A stretch of DNA of 15,397 nucleotides from the NCBI GenBank assembly GCA_029259835.1, contig JAJDEL010000870.1:1-15397 (forward strand). Direction: 5' to 3'. The notes under the pieces are model-generated. The model was not told where the DNA came from, searched no databases, and worked only from the letters and a program-made list of their open reading frames with translations. A program made the position numbers and the translations under genes. Below are positions 7,730-14,934 of this stretch, in pieces (position 1 is the stretch's first letter; every line of letters begins with the position of its first letter). The stretch is from Planctomicrobium sp. Lineage in GTDB: Bacteria > Planctomycetota > Planctomycetia > Planctomycetales > Planctomycetaceae.

Positions 7730-8121
7730 GCGACCTTTCCCTCATCACCAGGGCGCTTTGCCACTCGCTCCGCCGCGTCTTCGGTAAGACACCAGCCGCG
7801 GTCCACGAGTTCGATAATGCAAGGGTCCACGATGCGATAAAACATCTGCAGCCCATCGCGCCGAGCCTCGACAATGCCGCGATCGCCCATTCGTTGTAAC
7901 TGATTGGAAACTGCCTGCTGTCTCATCCCTACCGAGTTCGCCAGATCACCCACGCACAGTTCCCCGCTTTTCAATAACGCGTGCAGCAACCGCAGTCGTG
8001 TCCCATTGGCTAGCACCTTGAACACCGCCTCCATTTCGAGAGCGTCGCGCTCCGTCATCAACCGGCGCTCGGCAAGCTTCGGCTTGGGGGCGCAGCACTC
8101 GTCTTTCTTGTTCTTTGCCAT
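7726..8121 (-). CDS. ArsR/SmtB-family winged-helix repressor
   Basis: The product has 131 aa with the ArsR core: FKVLANGTRLRLLHALL (34-50), the alpha3 segment ELCVGDLA, the recognition helix RQQAVSNQLQRM and the wing RRDGLQMFYRI. The family represses efflux genes until a metal or thiol-reactive ligand binds. The classical ELCVCDL metal box is incomplete: C56 is kept but the second Cys is Gly. Other cysteines are C9 and C10 at the N-terminus and C101 and C111 in the last helix. C56 with C101 recalls the C57/C102 pair I remember for the Cd/Pb sensor CmtR, but its C61 has no counterpart here. GGGAG six bases before the ATG is a good ribosome-binding site. It heads the exporter operon, so autoregulation is expected. 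Ligand unknown. Confidence 0.88.
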   Translation of the reverse strand: MAKNKKDECCAPKPKLAERRLMTERDALEMEAVFKVLANGTRLRLLHALLKSGELCVGDLANSVGMRQQAVSNQLQRMGDRGIVEARRDGLQMFYRIVDPCIIELVDRGWCLTEDAAERVAKRPGDEGKVA

Positions 8122-8147
8122 AAGATTCTCCCGCTGAGAGACTAACT

Positions 8148-8177
8148 AAACCACCACCGGCTGAAGCCGGTAGGTTT
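8148..8177. repeat. Right-end hairpin of the IS200/IS605-type element
   Basis: ACCGGC-TGAA-GCCGGT (8156-8171) is a perfect 6-bp stem with a TGAA loop, flanked by AAACC (8148-8152) and GGTTT (8173-8177), which can extend the stem across a small asymmetric bulge. It lies downstream of the transposase gene and has the same loop as the hairpin on the other side. Subterminal hairpins are what TnpA of this family recognises. Confidence 0.65.
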
Positions 8178-8221
8178 GCCGTATAGAATGTGAGCAAACG
8201 ACCGAAATCATATGCACACAT

Positions 8222-8659
8222 TCAAGTCACCTGAAAGTTTTCACCACCATCACGAGGTTCGACATCTTTTTGCTGGCGAATATACTCCATTATGACTTCA
8301 TCGGTTACATTACCACTCGAAGCCACAAAGTAGCCACGTGCCCAAAAGTGACGACCCCAGCACTGTTTTTGAATATGTTTAAACTCCATCATCAATTTTC
8401 GAGACGTTTTACCCTTGATATATCCCATCACCTTGCTTGCCGAAATGTTTGGCGGGCAAGACAGAAGGACATGAACATGGTCACGAGAAACTGCTCCCTG
8501 AAGAATTTCGATGTCGTATGTCTTGTAGATTTCACGGACCAGATCGCGAACACGCAGGCTGACCGCACCTGTAAGCATTGGCTTGCGATACTTGGTCACC
8601 CAAACAAAGTGGTATTTAATGTCATAAAGGCTATGTGAACTTGTACGATAATTTTCCAT
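8222..8659 (-). CDS. tnpA: IS200/IS605-family HUH transposase TnpA
   Basis: The product has 145 aa, the usual length of a Y1 HUH transposase, and is full length. The N-terminal signature YDIKYHFVWVTKYRKPML is typical. The metal-binding pair is HVH (H61, H63) within DHVHVLLSCPP, and the catalytic tyrosine is Y126 in MEYIRQQ, with Q130 completing the expected set. These proteins cut and paste single-stranded DNA by a covalent 5'-phosphotyrosine link, guided by end hairpins, which are both present here. There is no Shine-Dalgarno before the ATG at 8659, as is common in tightly controlled IS200 genes. All catalytic residues are intact, so the element may still be mobile. Confidence 0.93.
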   Translation of the reverse strand: MENYRTSSHSLYDIKYHFVWVTKYRKPMLTGAVSLRVRDLVREIYKTYDIEILQGAVSRDHVHVLLSCPPNISASKVMGYIKGKTSRKLMMEFKHIQKQCWGRHFWARGYFVASSGNVTDEVIMEYIRQQKDVEPRDGGENFQVT

Positions 8660-8690
8660 TCACACAGTGTAAAACAAGAACCTAAGGGAT

Positions 8691-8704
8691 TCGCCTGAAG
8701 GCGA
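8691..8704. repeat. Left-end hairpin of the IS200/IS605-type element
   Basis: TCGCCT-GA-AGGCGA pairs perfectly; written with a four-base loop it is CGCC-TGAA-GGCG, the same loop as the hairpin at 8156-8171. It lies 32 nt upstream of the tnpA start codon, in the position expected for the left-end recognition hairpin. Confidence 0.6.
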
Positions 8705-8733
8705 GGGTTTTTGACCCATTGTGGAGACAATAA

Positions 8734-8765
8734 ACAACTATACTGTGTAATAGTTGTAAAGTCAA
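8734..8765 (-). promoter_or_regulatory. Promoter with overlapping inverted-repeat operator, pointing at tnpA and arsR
   Basis: On the minus strand TTGACT (8765-8760) and TATAGT (8742-8737) are separated by exactly 17 bases, a near-consensus sigma70 promoter. A perfect inverted repeat ACAACTAT-N8-ATAGTTGT (8734-8757) fills the spacer and covers the -10 box, the classic place for a repressor of the ArsR type. Transcription would start near 8730 and run into the insertion sequence and then arsR. I read it as the original operon control region, now about 600 bp from arsR because of the insertion. The pattern is clear; the regulator that binds is inferred. Confidence 0.6.
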
Positions 8766-9060
8766 TAGGCCATGCATGCCGATAGCAGGACGGCCCATAA
8801 GTTTGGTTTACCTAATATGGTTAAGAATCGCTGTGAATTCCAGGTGTTTTCGCGTAAAGCTGCGGCGGTGTTGACGGTTTTTTGGCTGCGGAGCCAATTG
8901 ATAACCATATTTCAGATACCCGCAAGAATCTGTGGAGCAGCACCGATCCACACACGACTACGGTCTTCGCCGAACGATTCGTCACGCACTCATTGCAATC
9001 GATTCTCAATTCCCCAGTGTCCACGGTTCAATTGAAGCAACTGACCTGCGAGATGAGTAC
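8762..9060 (-). pseudogene. ISAs1-like transposase, eroded C-terminal remnant
   Basis: Read on the minus strand from about 9060, one frame gives QLLQLNRGHWGIENRLQ, a stop, VRDESFGEDRSRVW, then GAAPQILAGI, a stop, NMVINWLRSQKTVNTAAALR and on to a TGA at 8762-8764. RGHWGIEN followed by a W-V-R-D and GEDRSRV segment is the C-terminal signature of ISAs1-family transposases. The first stop (8990-8992) falls where Trp is expected and the second (8912-8914) between Ile and Asn. There is no start or catalytic N-terminal part in the window, so this is a dead fragment. Its final stop codon overlaps the -35 box of the neighbouring promoter. Confidence 0.65.
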
Positions 9061-9253
9061 ACAATTCAAGGAGCGCTTGTCGTTCTGTAACTTTAATTAT
9101 GGTATTACAAGCAAGTGGCGCCAGAAAAAGGATGAATCTTCCCAGATAGCTCTAATACCAAAATTCGTCAGTTTTATTGAATTTCGTACACTGTTTAGGC
9201 CGATAGAAGAGGAAAGGTGAATTGTACCGATTTTTGTCTTAGGGAGTTTTAAG

Positions 9254-9703
9254 ATGTCGACAGTTCGATTGGCACAAAGAACAGTGTTGGCGCTATGTCT
9301 GTCGATTTGGACTATTTCTCTCCCTGTTCTTACTGCCAGCGAAAGTTGCATGCTGTGCTCGGTTGCTCATGAGAATCAGTGTAATTGCTCACTCTTGAAG
9401 AATGACTGCCCCTCCTCCTCACCGCAGCCATGCAACAAGTGTGTTTCTGGGACCCCCAAAAATGAACTCCCCACTCGTGGACCATGTTCATGTCCGTGCT
9501 GCCAATATCTGTCAGAGATAGTTTCAGCGATCCAGGCACCAAAACAGCGTACACAGAAAGAAGGCGGACGAATATTTTTTGGTCTTCAAGTGCAACCGGT
9601 CAAATTGCATCCAGTCTTGAATATTCATCAAGCGGCTCCCATCACTCATACTGCTGAGCAGTCTGTTGATCGTTGTATCTGCCTTTGCAGACTCACAATT
9701 TGA
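9254..9703 (+). CDS. Small secreted Cys-rich protein of unknown function
   Basis: The product has 149 aa. The ATG at 9254 is preceded by AGGGAG at a good distance (7 nt). The N-terminus is a Sec-type signal: basic RLAQR, a hydrophobic stretch about 11-26, then TAS as a probable cleavage site. The mature part holds about 14 cysteines, clustered as CMLC, CNC, CNKC, CSCPCC and a C-terminal CICLC. Such spacing suits several disulfides or soft-metal (Cu, Zn, Cd) binding. There are no membrane segments after the signal. I recognise no family. It stands alone: the upstream material is transposon debris and the next gene is over 450 nt downstream. Being real is supported by the ribosome-binding site, the signal peptide and the non-random cysteines. 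Confidence 0.65.
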   Translation: MSTVRLAQRTVLALCLSIWTISLPVLTASESCMLCSVAHENQCNCSLLKNDCPSSSPQPCNKCVSGTPKNELPTRGPCSCPCCQYLSEIVSAIQAPKQRTQKEGGRIFFGLQVQPVKLHPVLNIHQAAPITHTAEQSVDRCICLCRLTI

Positions 9704-10171
9704 TCTCGACAACGATTGCGGGATTTATCTACTGAGTGGTTAACGTTTAAGTCATTCACTTGTGATTGCCACCCATTCCCGTATTGAGCTTCTCAACTTG
9801 TTGGTGCGAGATTTCTTCAAAAATCCTGATTATTAAGCTGCGCGCTAAATAGTCGTCTCGTCATACCGACATTACGTGTCAAATGAAAAGACCATTCAAT
9901 GCAAATTTCTCTCCGAACACATACTGCCTGGATGAATTGATCTACTCTTAATCGATGCGGATAGTAGGTAAAGAAAACGCAGTCGTCTTCGAGAGAGCAC
10001 AGGCAAGTGCTACTTGAAACAGTCAGATCGTCGTTTGTCGAGACTGTATTGAAGTCTTTTCGTGATTGTATTCATTTGAAATCACCAATTAGTACAGTGG
10101 TCAACTCCCGTTGAGAGGCTTTGGTACATTTCAAACTGGTACTGTGAGCGAAACCAAACTAGGACTGCGCG
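9704..10171. other. 468-nt intergenic region upstream of the SulP gene
   Basis: I see no convincing gene, tRNA or riboswitch here. The only structure noted is a short stem TCAAC-TCCC-GTTGA at about 10101-10114 between related short words AGTACAGTGG and GGTACTGTG. AGGA at 10161-10164 is the ribosome-binding site of the SulP gene, 7 nt before its ATG. A clear sigma70 promoter could not be picked out by eye, although the region is long enough to hold one. Confidence 0.5.
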
Positions 10172-12145
10172 ATGAAAGTTTATCAGAATAATTATCAGAA
10201 TAATATGGACAACGATCGAGTAACAAGGACGATGTTTTCGGCTCCTAAAGAGGACCTGTTCGCGTCTATTGTTGTGTTCCTTGTAGCGCTGCCACTTTGC
10301 ATGGGCATTGCCATTGCATCTGGTGTCCCTGTCGCTGCGGGACTGATAACAGGAATCGTTGGTGGACTTGTGGTCGGATATTTTGCAGGTGCTCCACTGC
10401 AGGTCAGTGGACCAGCAGCTGGTTTGACCATCGTCGTGTACGAATTCGTACAAAACTATGGATGGGAAACGCTGGGTCTTGCTGTGTTGATAGGTGGAAG
10501 CCTTCAGTTGGTTGCTGGGTTATTACATTTAGGACAATGGTTTCGCGCCGTCTCTCCTGCCGTTATCCAAGGTATGCTCGCAGGAATAGGTGTGCTGATC
10601 TTATCCAGTCAGTTGCATGTGATGGTCGATGATTTGCCCAAAGAAAGTGGTCTCGCGAATCTGATGACGATTCCGCAAGCTGTGCAGAAGGGAATGCCTT
10701 GGCCGGAATGGCGGAGCCAATCTGAGTATCAGGCCCGCGCCCGATTGCTCAAACGATTTGGCACGCTACATGAAGAACAGGTACAAATTCGAACATTGTT
10801 TTCAGATGTAATGCTGGATTCACCATCCGAACGAAACAAAAATGAAAGCAAATTAGATTTACTTTCACGCCAGGAAAATGTTGTTCGACAAGTCGAGTTA
10901 CTTGTGGATGATCTAAATCAGCGTCCTATATTCGCATCTGATTCCGACAGCATGGGAAAACTACGCGCAGCCGCAAATCAAGCACGTGAACAAGTTCAAA
11001 CGACTATGTATTGTCTTCAGAAAGGTCAGAATGATAAAGCTCATCAATCTTTAGCCGACGCTCAGGATGCACTTGAAAATTTGCTGAATTCTCTGAAGGA
11101 TCACTCTTGGGCAGCGAAAGTCGGATTACTGACGATCGTCATTCTATGCTTTTGGAAAGTAGTCGCTCCCAAACGCCTGCGGCTGATTCCCGCTCCCCTT
11201 GTTGCCATTACCACCGCAACGGTAATGACAGCTTTTCTGCACTTGCCCGTCTTGTATGTTGAGGTGCCCGATAATTTGTGGTCAGAGGTACGTTTTCCAA
11301 CACTCACAAGCTGGAATAATATACCACTTTTAGAGTTGATAAAAATGGGAGTAATTATCGCAGTTGTGGCTAGTGCAGAGACACTGTTATGCGCCACGGC
11401 TGTTGACCAGATTCAGCAGCGATGGCGAACAAACTACGACCGTGAGTTGACTGCTCAGGGGATAGGAAACATCATATGCGGGATACTGGGTGCCTTACCT
11501 ATGACAGGAGTTATCGCTCGCAGTGCTGCCAACGTTGAAGCGGGTGCTCGCACCCGCCTTTCGACCATCATCCACGGTATTTGGCTATTGATCTTTGTAT
11601 CATCTCTTGCTTTTTTACTACGAATGATCCCTACTGCCGCTTTGGCCGCCATGCTTGTTTATACGGGCTACAAATTGATCAACCCACAAGCAGTAAGTCA
11701 ACTGTGGAAATATGGATGGGGGGAAGTTACAATCTATGCGGTGACATTGATTACAATTGTTGGGACCGATTTGCTGACGGGGGTAATCGTCGGTTTTGTC
11801 GTCTCAGCAGCCAGATTGCTATACCGTTTTTCCCGGTTACAAACGACTTTCGATGTGGATAAAAATGGAGCCAAAACGGTCTTAAAGATCAACGGGGCAG
11901 CCACTTTTCTTCGGTTACCTCAACTAGCCAAGGAACTGGAACGTGTACCTGTCGATGCGAATCTACACATTGATTTTGAGCACTTGGGCTATATTGACCA
12001 CGCCTGCCTGGAGTTGCTTTTGAATTGGGCCAAACAGCATGAGAGCCAGGGCGGTTCTCTGGTGATCGATTGGGATTCTCTTCACGCCACATTCAAAGGC
12101 GAATCACGTTTGAAACATCTCGTTCCCAGTAATAAGGTGGCCTGA
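10172..12145 (+). CDS. SulP-family anion transporter with STAS domain and a large insert
   Basis: The product has 657 aa and should carry an inorganic anion (sulfate, bicarbonate or similar) across the inner membrane. The transport core begins at about residue 27 (VALPLCMGIAIASGVPVAAGL) and includes QVSGPAAGLTIVVYE (77-91) and TGVIARSAANVEAGARTRLS (445-464), the helix 3 and helix 10 regions that form the SulP anion site. A STAS domain occupies about 560-650. Between membrane helices 5 and 6, residues about 176-312 form a polar helical insert not expected in the core; canonical topology would place it on the periplasmic side. The start has AGGA 7 nt upstream; an ATG at 10205 is a weaker alternative. 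It is convergent with the next gene. The substrate cannot be assigned from sequence alone. Confidence 0.9.
   Translation: MKVYQNNYQNNMDNDRVTRTMFSAPKEDLFASIVVFLVALPLCMGIAIASGVPVAAGLITGIVGGLVVGYFAGAPLQVSGPAAGLTIVVYEFVQNYGWETLGLAVLIGGSLQLVAGLLHLGQWFRAVSPAVIQGMLAGIGVLILSSQLHVMVDDLPKESGLANLMTIPQAVQKGMPWPEWRSQSEYQARARLLKRFGTLHEEQVQIRTLFSDVMLDSPSERNKNESKLDLLSRQENVVRQVELLVDDLNQRPIFASDSDSMGKLRAAANQAREQVQTTMYCLQKGQNDKAHQSLADAQDALENLLNSLKDHSWAAKVGLLTIVILCFWKVVAPKRLRLIPAPLVAITTATVMTAFLHLPVLYVEVPDNLWSEVRFPTLTSWNNIPLLELIKMGVIIAVVASAETLLCATAVDQIQQRWRTNYDRELTAQGIGNIICGILGALPMTGVIARSAANVEAGARTRLSTIIHGIWLLIFVSSLAFLLRMIPTAALAAMLVYTGYKLINPQAVSQLWKYGWGEVTIYAVTLITIVGTDLLTGVIVGFVVSAARLLYRFSRLQTTFDVDKNGAKTVLKINGAATFLRLPQLAKELERVPVDANLHIDFEHLGYIDHACLELLLNWAKQHESQGGSLVIDWDSLHATFKGESRLKHLVPSNKVA
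10181..10204 (+). repeat. 12-bp tandem duplication in the SulP start region
   Basis: TATCAGAATAAT occurs twice head to tail and encodes YQNNYQNN in the cytoplasmic N-terminal tail. It is a recent-looking slippage duplication and keeps the frame. It has no obvious functional meaning. Confidence 0.8.
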
Positions 12146-12147
12146 TT

Positions 12148-12173
12148 GGGAAGTCCGTTTGGCGGACGTGTCC
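12148..12173. terminator. Weak hairpin between convergent genes
   Basis: GTCCG-TTTGG-CGGAC (12153-12167), extendable by GGG (12148-12150) with CCC (12172-12174), lies in the 61-nt gap between the SulP gene and the convergent membrane-fusion gene. It is placed where a shared terminator would be useful, but no T-run follows on either strand, so an intrinsic terminator is doubtful. Confidence 0.3.
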
Positions 12174-12206
12174 CATGCTTGGTCTCGTCACATGAGTCGC
12201 TGTGAG

Positions 12207-14705
12207 CTACTTAGCGAAAAGAATTAACTTCTGAATGGCGTGGCGGCGTTTCATCACGTCTGTAGCGTTTTCATTCTGAATTCCTGGAACTGTTGTTTCT
12301 TCATGTAGGCGGATAAGTACTGTGTCGAAATACTGGTGCAAGACTTTTCCGGTAAGGAGGTTTCGGTCATGGTGGGAACGAGGGGAGAGGAACTCGACGC
12401 GTGGGTGTTCGTCAGTGTTCAAATACAGTGTGTCTCGTCGAACCCATTTGCCTAAATAGAGATCGAATAGATGTCTAGCTCGTGGTAGATAGGGGTCTTG
12501 TTGTGCAAGTTGCTGCTGCATTAATTGAAAGCGGTGTTCAAAATTGACGAAATCAACGTGAATCGGTTGATTACTTCCGATTAGAGCTAGAACCGCTCCG
12601 TGCGACTCCAAATTCCCCCACCAGAGTGTTGTTTCAGGGTACACCGAAGCAAAACTGTCTGCAATCAGTTCAAATTCTCTTGCTCCCAACTGGTACAATG
12701 GTAACCATTGACAAAACAGACCACCAGGTTTGAGACGTTTGTGGACAAGGCGATAGTGCTGAACCGTATAAAGATAACCGGTCAGGCTTTCCCAAGGTAC
12801 GAACAGGTCGGAAATGATCACGTCATAGAGTTGGTTATTAACTAGCATATCATGGCGGGCATCGTCCAACCGGACTTCCACTTTGGGATGGTCTACAACT
12901 CCATTGTTGAATTCAGACATCAGTCGCGCTGCTTCGACAACTTCGGGAATTAGTTCGACAATTTTGATCTTTGCAATTTCGTCGAAAGACAAAGCAGCAG
13001 AGGCGGTAACTCCTGTGCCCAGTCCTAAAAATAGCACATCGTGTGGCCTGTGGTGTAACAGAAGGGGGATTTGCGTTTGGCGTCGTTCACGGATCGAATT
13101 ATCGCCAGTTGCTCCGTGCCGGTAGTGCAAATTCTGCCTTAGCTTCCATACATTGTTCTTAGTGCTGCGGACGACATCAATCCAACCATAGGCGGATTCC
13201 CAACGGTGAACAATTTCTTCATCTGCCATCGAAGATGGACGCATCCAATGTGTCGATCCAATTCCCAAAATGATGATTAATGGGAGAGAAGTGAGACTTC
13301 CTAACAGTGCGAGGCCGATGTGACGACAGCGAATGAAAGTAGCAAGAGAAATCAGCCAAAATACTAGTGCTACAATTCCGAATGATGACCACAGACCAAA
13401 TATGGGCAAGAGCACGAAGCTAGCAGAGACAGAGCCAACTGCTGCAGCAAACGTGTTGAACATCGTTAGGCTCCCTACCAATTGCCCGGTTACTTTGGGA
13501 TATCGAAACGATTGCCAGATTAACGGTAGCAGAACACCTAGCAATGTCACCGGAGGTAATACCACAATCGTAACCAATCCCAGTCCACCGAGTAGATAGC
13601 TTTTGAATGACTCACCACTTTTAAAATATTCCAACTCCGTTACTCGAACAAATACGATCACTGAAGCGGTAATTGCGACAGCCCCTATCCATGTAACCAC
13701 ACCTACCAGTTTTTCATCTCCCACGGGCTGGCTTAGCAGTGGGACAGCAACAGCTCCCAGAGCCAATGCAAAAAGAAAGATAGCTACAATGGCTCCGAAA
13801 GTGTACGTGCTATTATGGAAGACAAGCGAGAAAAGTCGTATATATAGAACTTCCAAAGCCAACGTTGTAAATCCACAGAGTGCAGCAATGATCGACCACC
13901 ATAACCAGTCAGAAGCGTCGGAAGTCAATGTGTCAGTCGATTCGTTGTAATCGGGTGGCCCCAAACTCAGTTCTGGAACACTGGCGAGTTTGGATTCCAC
14001 AATCAATTTACAGTAGTTGGTAAGTGCGTATCGTCGAGCCAACACTAGTGCCATGATACCAGAGAAAGCAGAAAGCCCTGCAGCAAAGTAGTTGCTACCT
14101 CGAACGCCGACAATAACTAATAGAAATAGCGTGGCACTGACGACACCGACGAATGCTCCGGCTGTGTTGAATGCATAAGCAACAGAGATGCGGTCGATGG
14201 CTGTTTTTCCACTGGGTGAGAGAAACTCAGCCATGAGGGGTAATGTTGCTCCCAACGCCGTTGTAGACGGCAAGAGCACCAAAAAGCAGTATATCCCACG
14301 CAGTGAGGTTTGGATGGCAGGCGATGAATTCATCAGCCATGTCAGAAGTGATGTGGATTCTGTCAGGAACAGGATTGATGGGACCAGACTGGACCACACG
14401 GAAACAATCAATTCCATAATACCGTAGGCCACCAGCGGCGAGACGCGAGATGCATAACGTCCTCCAACCGCATATCCAATGGCCATTCCCGCAAAGTAGC
14501 TTCCCAGTACAACGGCCGCAGCATGCACAGTATGCCCGAATAACAATCCGATTTGCCGCGTCCATGAAATTTCGTAAATAAGCGCAGCCGCTCCGGAGAG
14601 GAAGAAAACGAAGTAGCAAAGGAGAAGGAGTCTAATATCGAGAGTTGATTCCTGAGAATCATGGCAATAATGTACAGCACTTTGAGAGCCCGGCTCATTA
14701 TTCAT
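12207..14705 (-). CDS. Multi-pass membrane protein fused to a spermidine-synthase-like domain
   Basis: The product has 832 aa. The first ~480 residues hold many hydrophobic helices, beginning LSGAAALIYEISWTRQIGLLFG (37-58), the hallmark start of fused MFS-like/spermidine-synthase proteins. The C-terminal part is a Rossmann methyltransferase-type fold: VLFLGLGTGVT (557-567) as the glycine-rich motif, an acidic residue in IVEL (E584), LDDARHDM (613-620) and ISDLFVPW (631-638). In true polyamine synthases the last position reads D-x-T-D-P with a catalytic Asp; here it is SDLFVPW, so ordinary aminopropyl transfer is uncertain. Residues about 680-832 form a helical tail. Upstream spacing gives no clear Shine-Dalgarno. 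The family is widespread in environmental bacteria but its reaction is poorly known. Confidence 0.85.
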   Translation of the reverse strand: MNNEPGSQSAVHYCHDSQESTLDIRLLLLCYFVFFLSGAAALIYEISWTRQIGLLFGHTVHAAAVVLGSYFAGMAIGYAVGGRYASRVSPLVAYGIMELIVSVWSSLVPSILFLTESTSLLTWLMNSSPAIQTSLRGIYCFLVLLPSTTALGATLPLMAEFLSPSGKTAIDRISVAYAFNTAGAFVGVVSATLFLLVIVGVRGSNYFAAGLSAFSGIMALVLARRYALTNYCKLIVESKLASVPELSLGPPDYNESTDTLTSDASDWLWWSIIAALCGFTTLALEVLYIRLFSLVFHNSTYTFGAIVAIFLFALALGAVAVPLLSQPVGDEKLVGVVTWIGAVAITASVIVFVRVTELEYFKSGESFKSYLLGGLGLVTIVVLPPVTLLGVLLPLIWQSFRYPKVTGQLVGSLTMFNTFAAAVGSVSASFVLLPIFGLWSSFGIVALVFWLISLATFIRCRHIGLALLGSLTSLPLIIILGIGSTHWMRPSSMADEEIVHRWESAYGWIDVVRSTKNNVWKLRQNLHYRHGATGDNSIRERRQTQIPLLLHHRPHDVLFLGLGTGVTASAALSFDEIAKIKIVELIPEVVEAARLMSEFNNGVVDHPKVEVRLDDARHDMLVNNQLYDVIISDLFVPWESLTGYLYTVQHYRLVHKRLKPGGLFCQWLPLYQLGAREFELIADSFASVYPETTLWWGNLESHGAVLALIGSNQPIHVDFVNFEHRFQLMQQQLAQQDPYLPRARHLFDLYLGKWVRRDTLYLNTDEHPRVEFLSPRSHHDRNLLTGKVLHQYFDTVLIRLHEETTVPGIQNENATDVMKRRHAIQKLILFAK

Positions 14706-14847
14706 CTTAATTATGTATCCAATCTTCCAATTGTTCCTGTGATCCTGTCAATAACCAGTGAATGGTTATCGTGCTGATCAAAATACTTAAAGCAGAAAAT
14801 ACTATCCAGAAATAGACTCTAAGTTGTGCAGTCCCTGCCAGATAAAG

Positions 14848-14860
14848 AGCGGAATCCGCT
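14848..14860. terminator. Weak hairpin downstream of the P1B ATPase gene
   Basis: AGCGG-AAT-CCGCT forms a 5-bp stem. Read on the minus strand it is followed by CTTTAT, a poor T-run. It could be a weak terminator for the metal ATPase gene ending at 14935, but it is short. Confidence 0.2.
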
Positions 14861-14875
14861 TTCCTTCACGTTGGC

Positions 14876-14894
14876 GATCTCTACGGTAGAGATC
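14876..14894. promoter_or_regulatory. Perfect inverted repeat between ATPase and membrane-fusion genes
   Basis: GATCTCTAC-G-GTAGAGATC is a perfect 9-bp dyad around a single base, in the 229-nt gap between the P1B ATPase stop (14935) and the start of the membrane-fusion gene (14705). No T-run follows on either strand, so an operator is more likely than a terminator. No clear promoter hexamers were found beside it. Confidence 0.4.
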
Positions 14895-14934
14895 ACACCA
14901 CGGATTACAAATTACCATTTCAAAAAAACTGTGT

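Larger units (their letters stand above)
8148..8710 (-). mobile_element. IS200/IS605-type insertion sequence, tnpA only
   Basis: A single transposase gene (8222-8659) is bracketed by two hairpins with identical TGAA loops (8156-8171 and 8691-8704). This is the usual layout of IS200-group elements, which lack terminal inverted repeats and accessory tnpB. Outer limits are approximate: the exact cleavage tetranucleotides cannot be fixed without a second copy or an empty site. The element sits between a promoter/operator at 8734-8765 and the arsR start at 8121, in the same orientation as the operon. Confidence 0.7.

Noticed and set aside
9177..9207. Promoter TTGAAT ... GATAGA before the Cys-rich gene
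   Set aside because: The spacer is 19 nt and both boxes are weak.
8821..9220. Short open frames on both strands across 8821-9220
   Set aside because: They are out of phase with the ISAs1-like remnant, whose sensible frame explains the DNA despite its two stops.
10082..10453. Minus-strand 123-aa frame upstream of and inside the SulP start
   Set aside because: It overlaps well-supported SulP coding sequence and its protein looks random.
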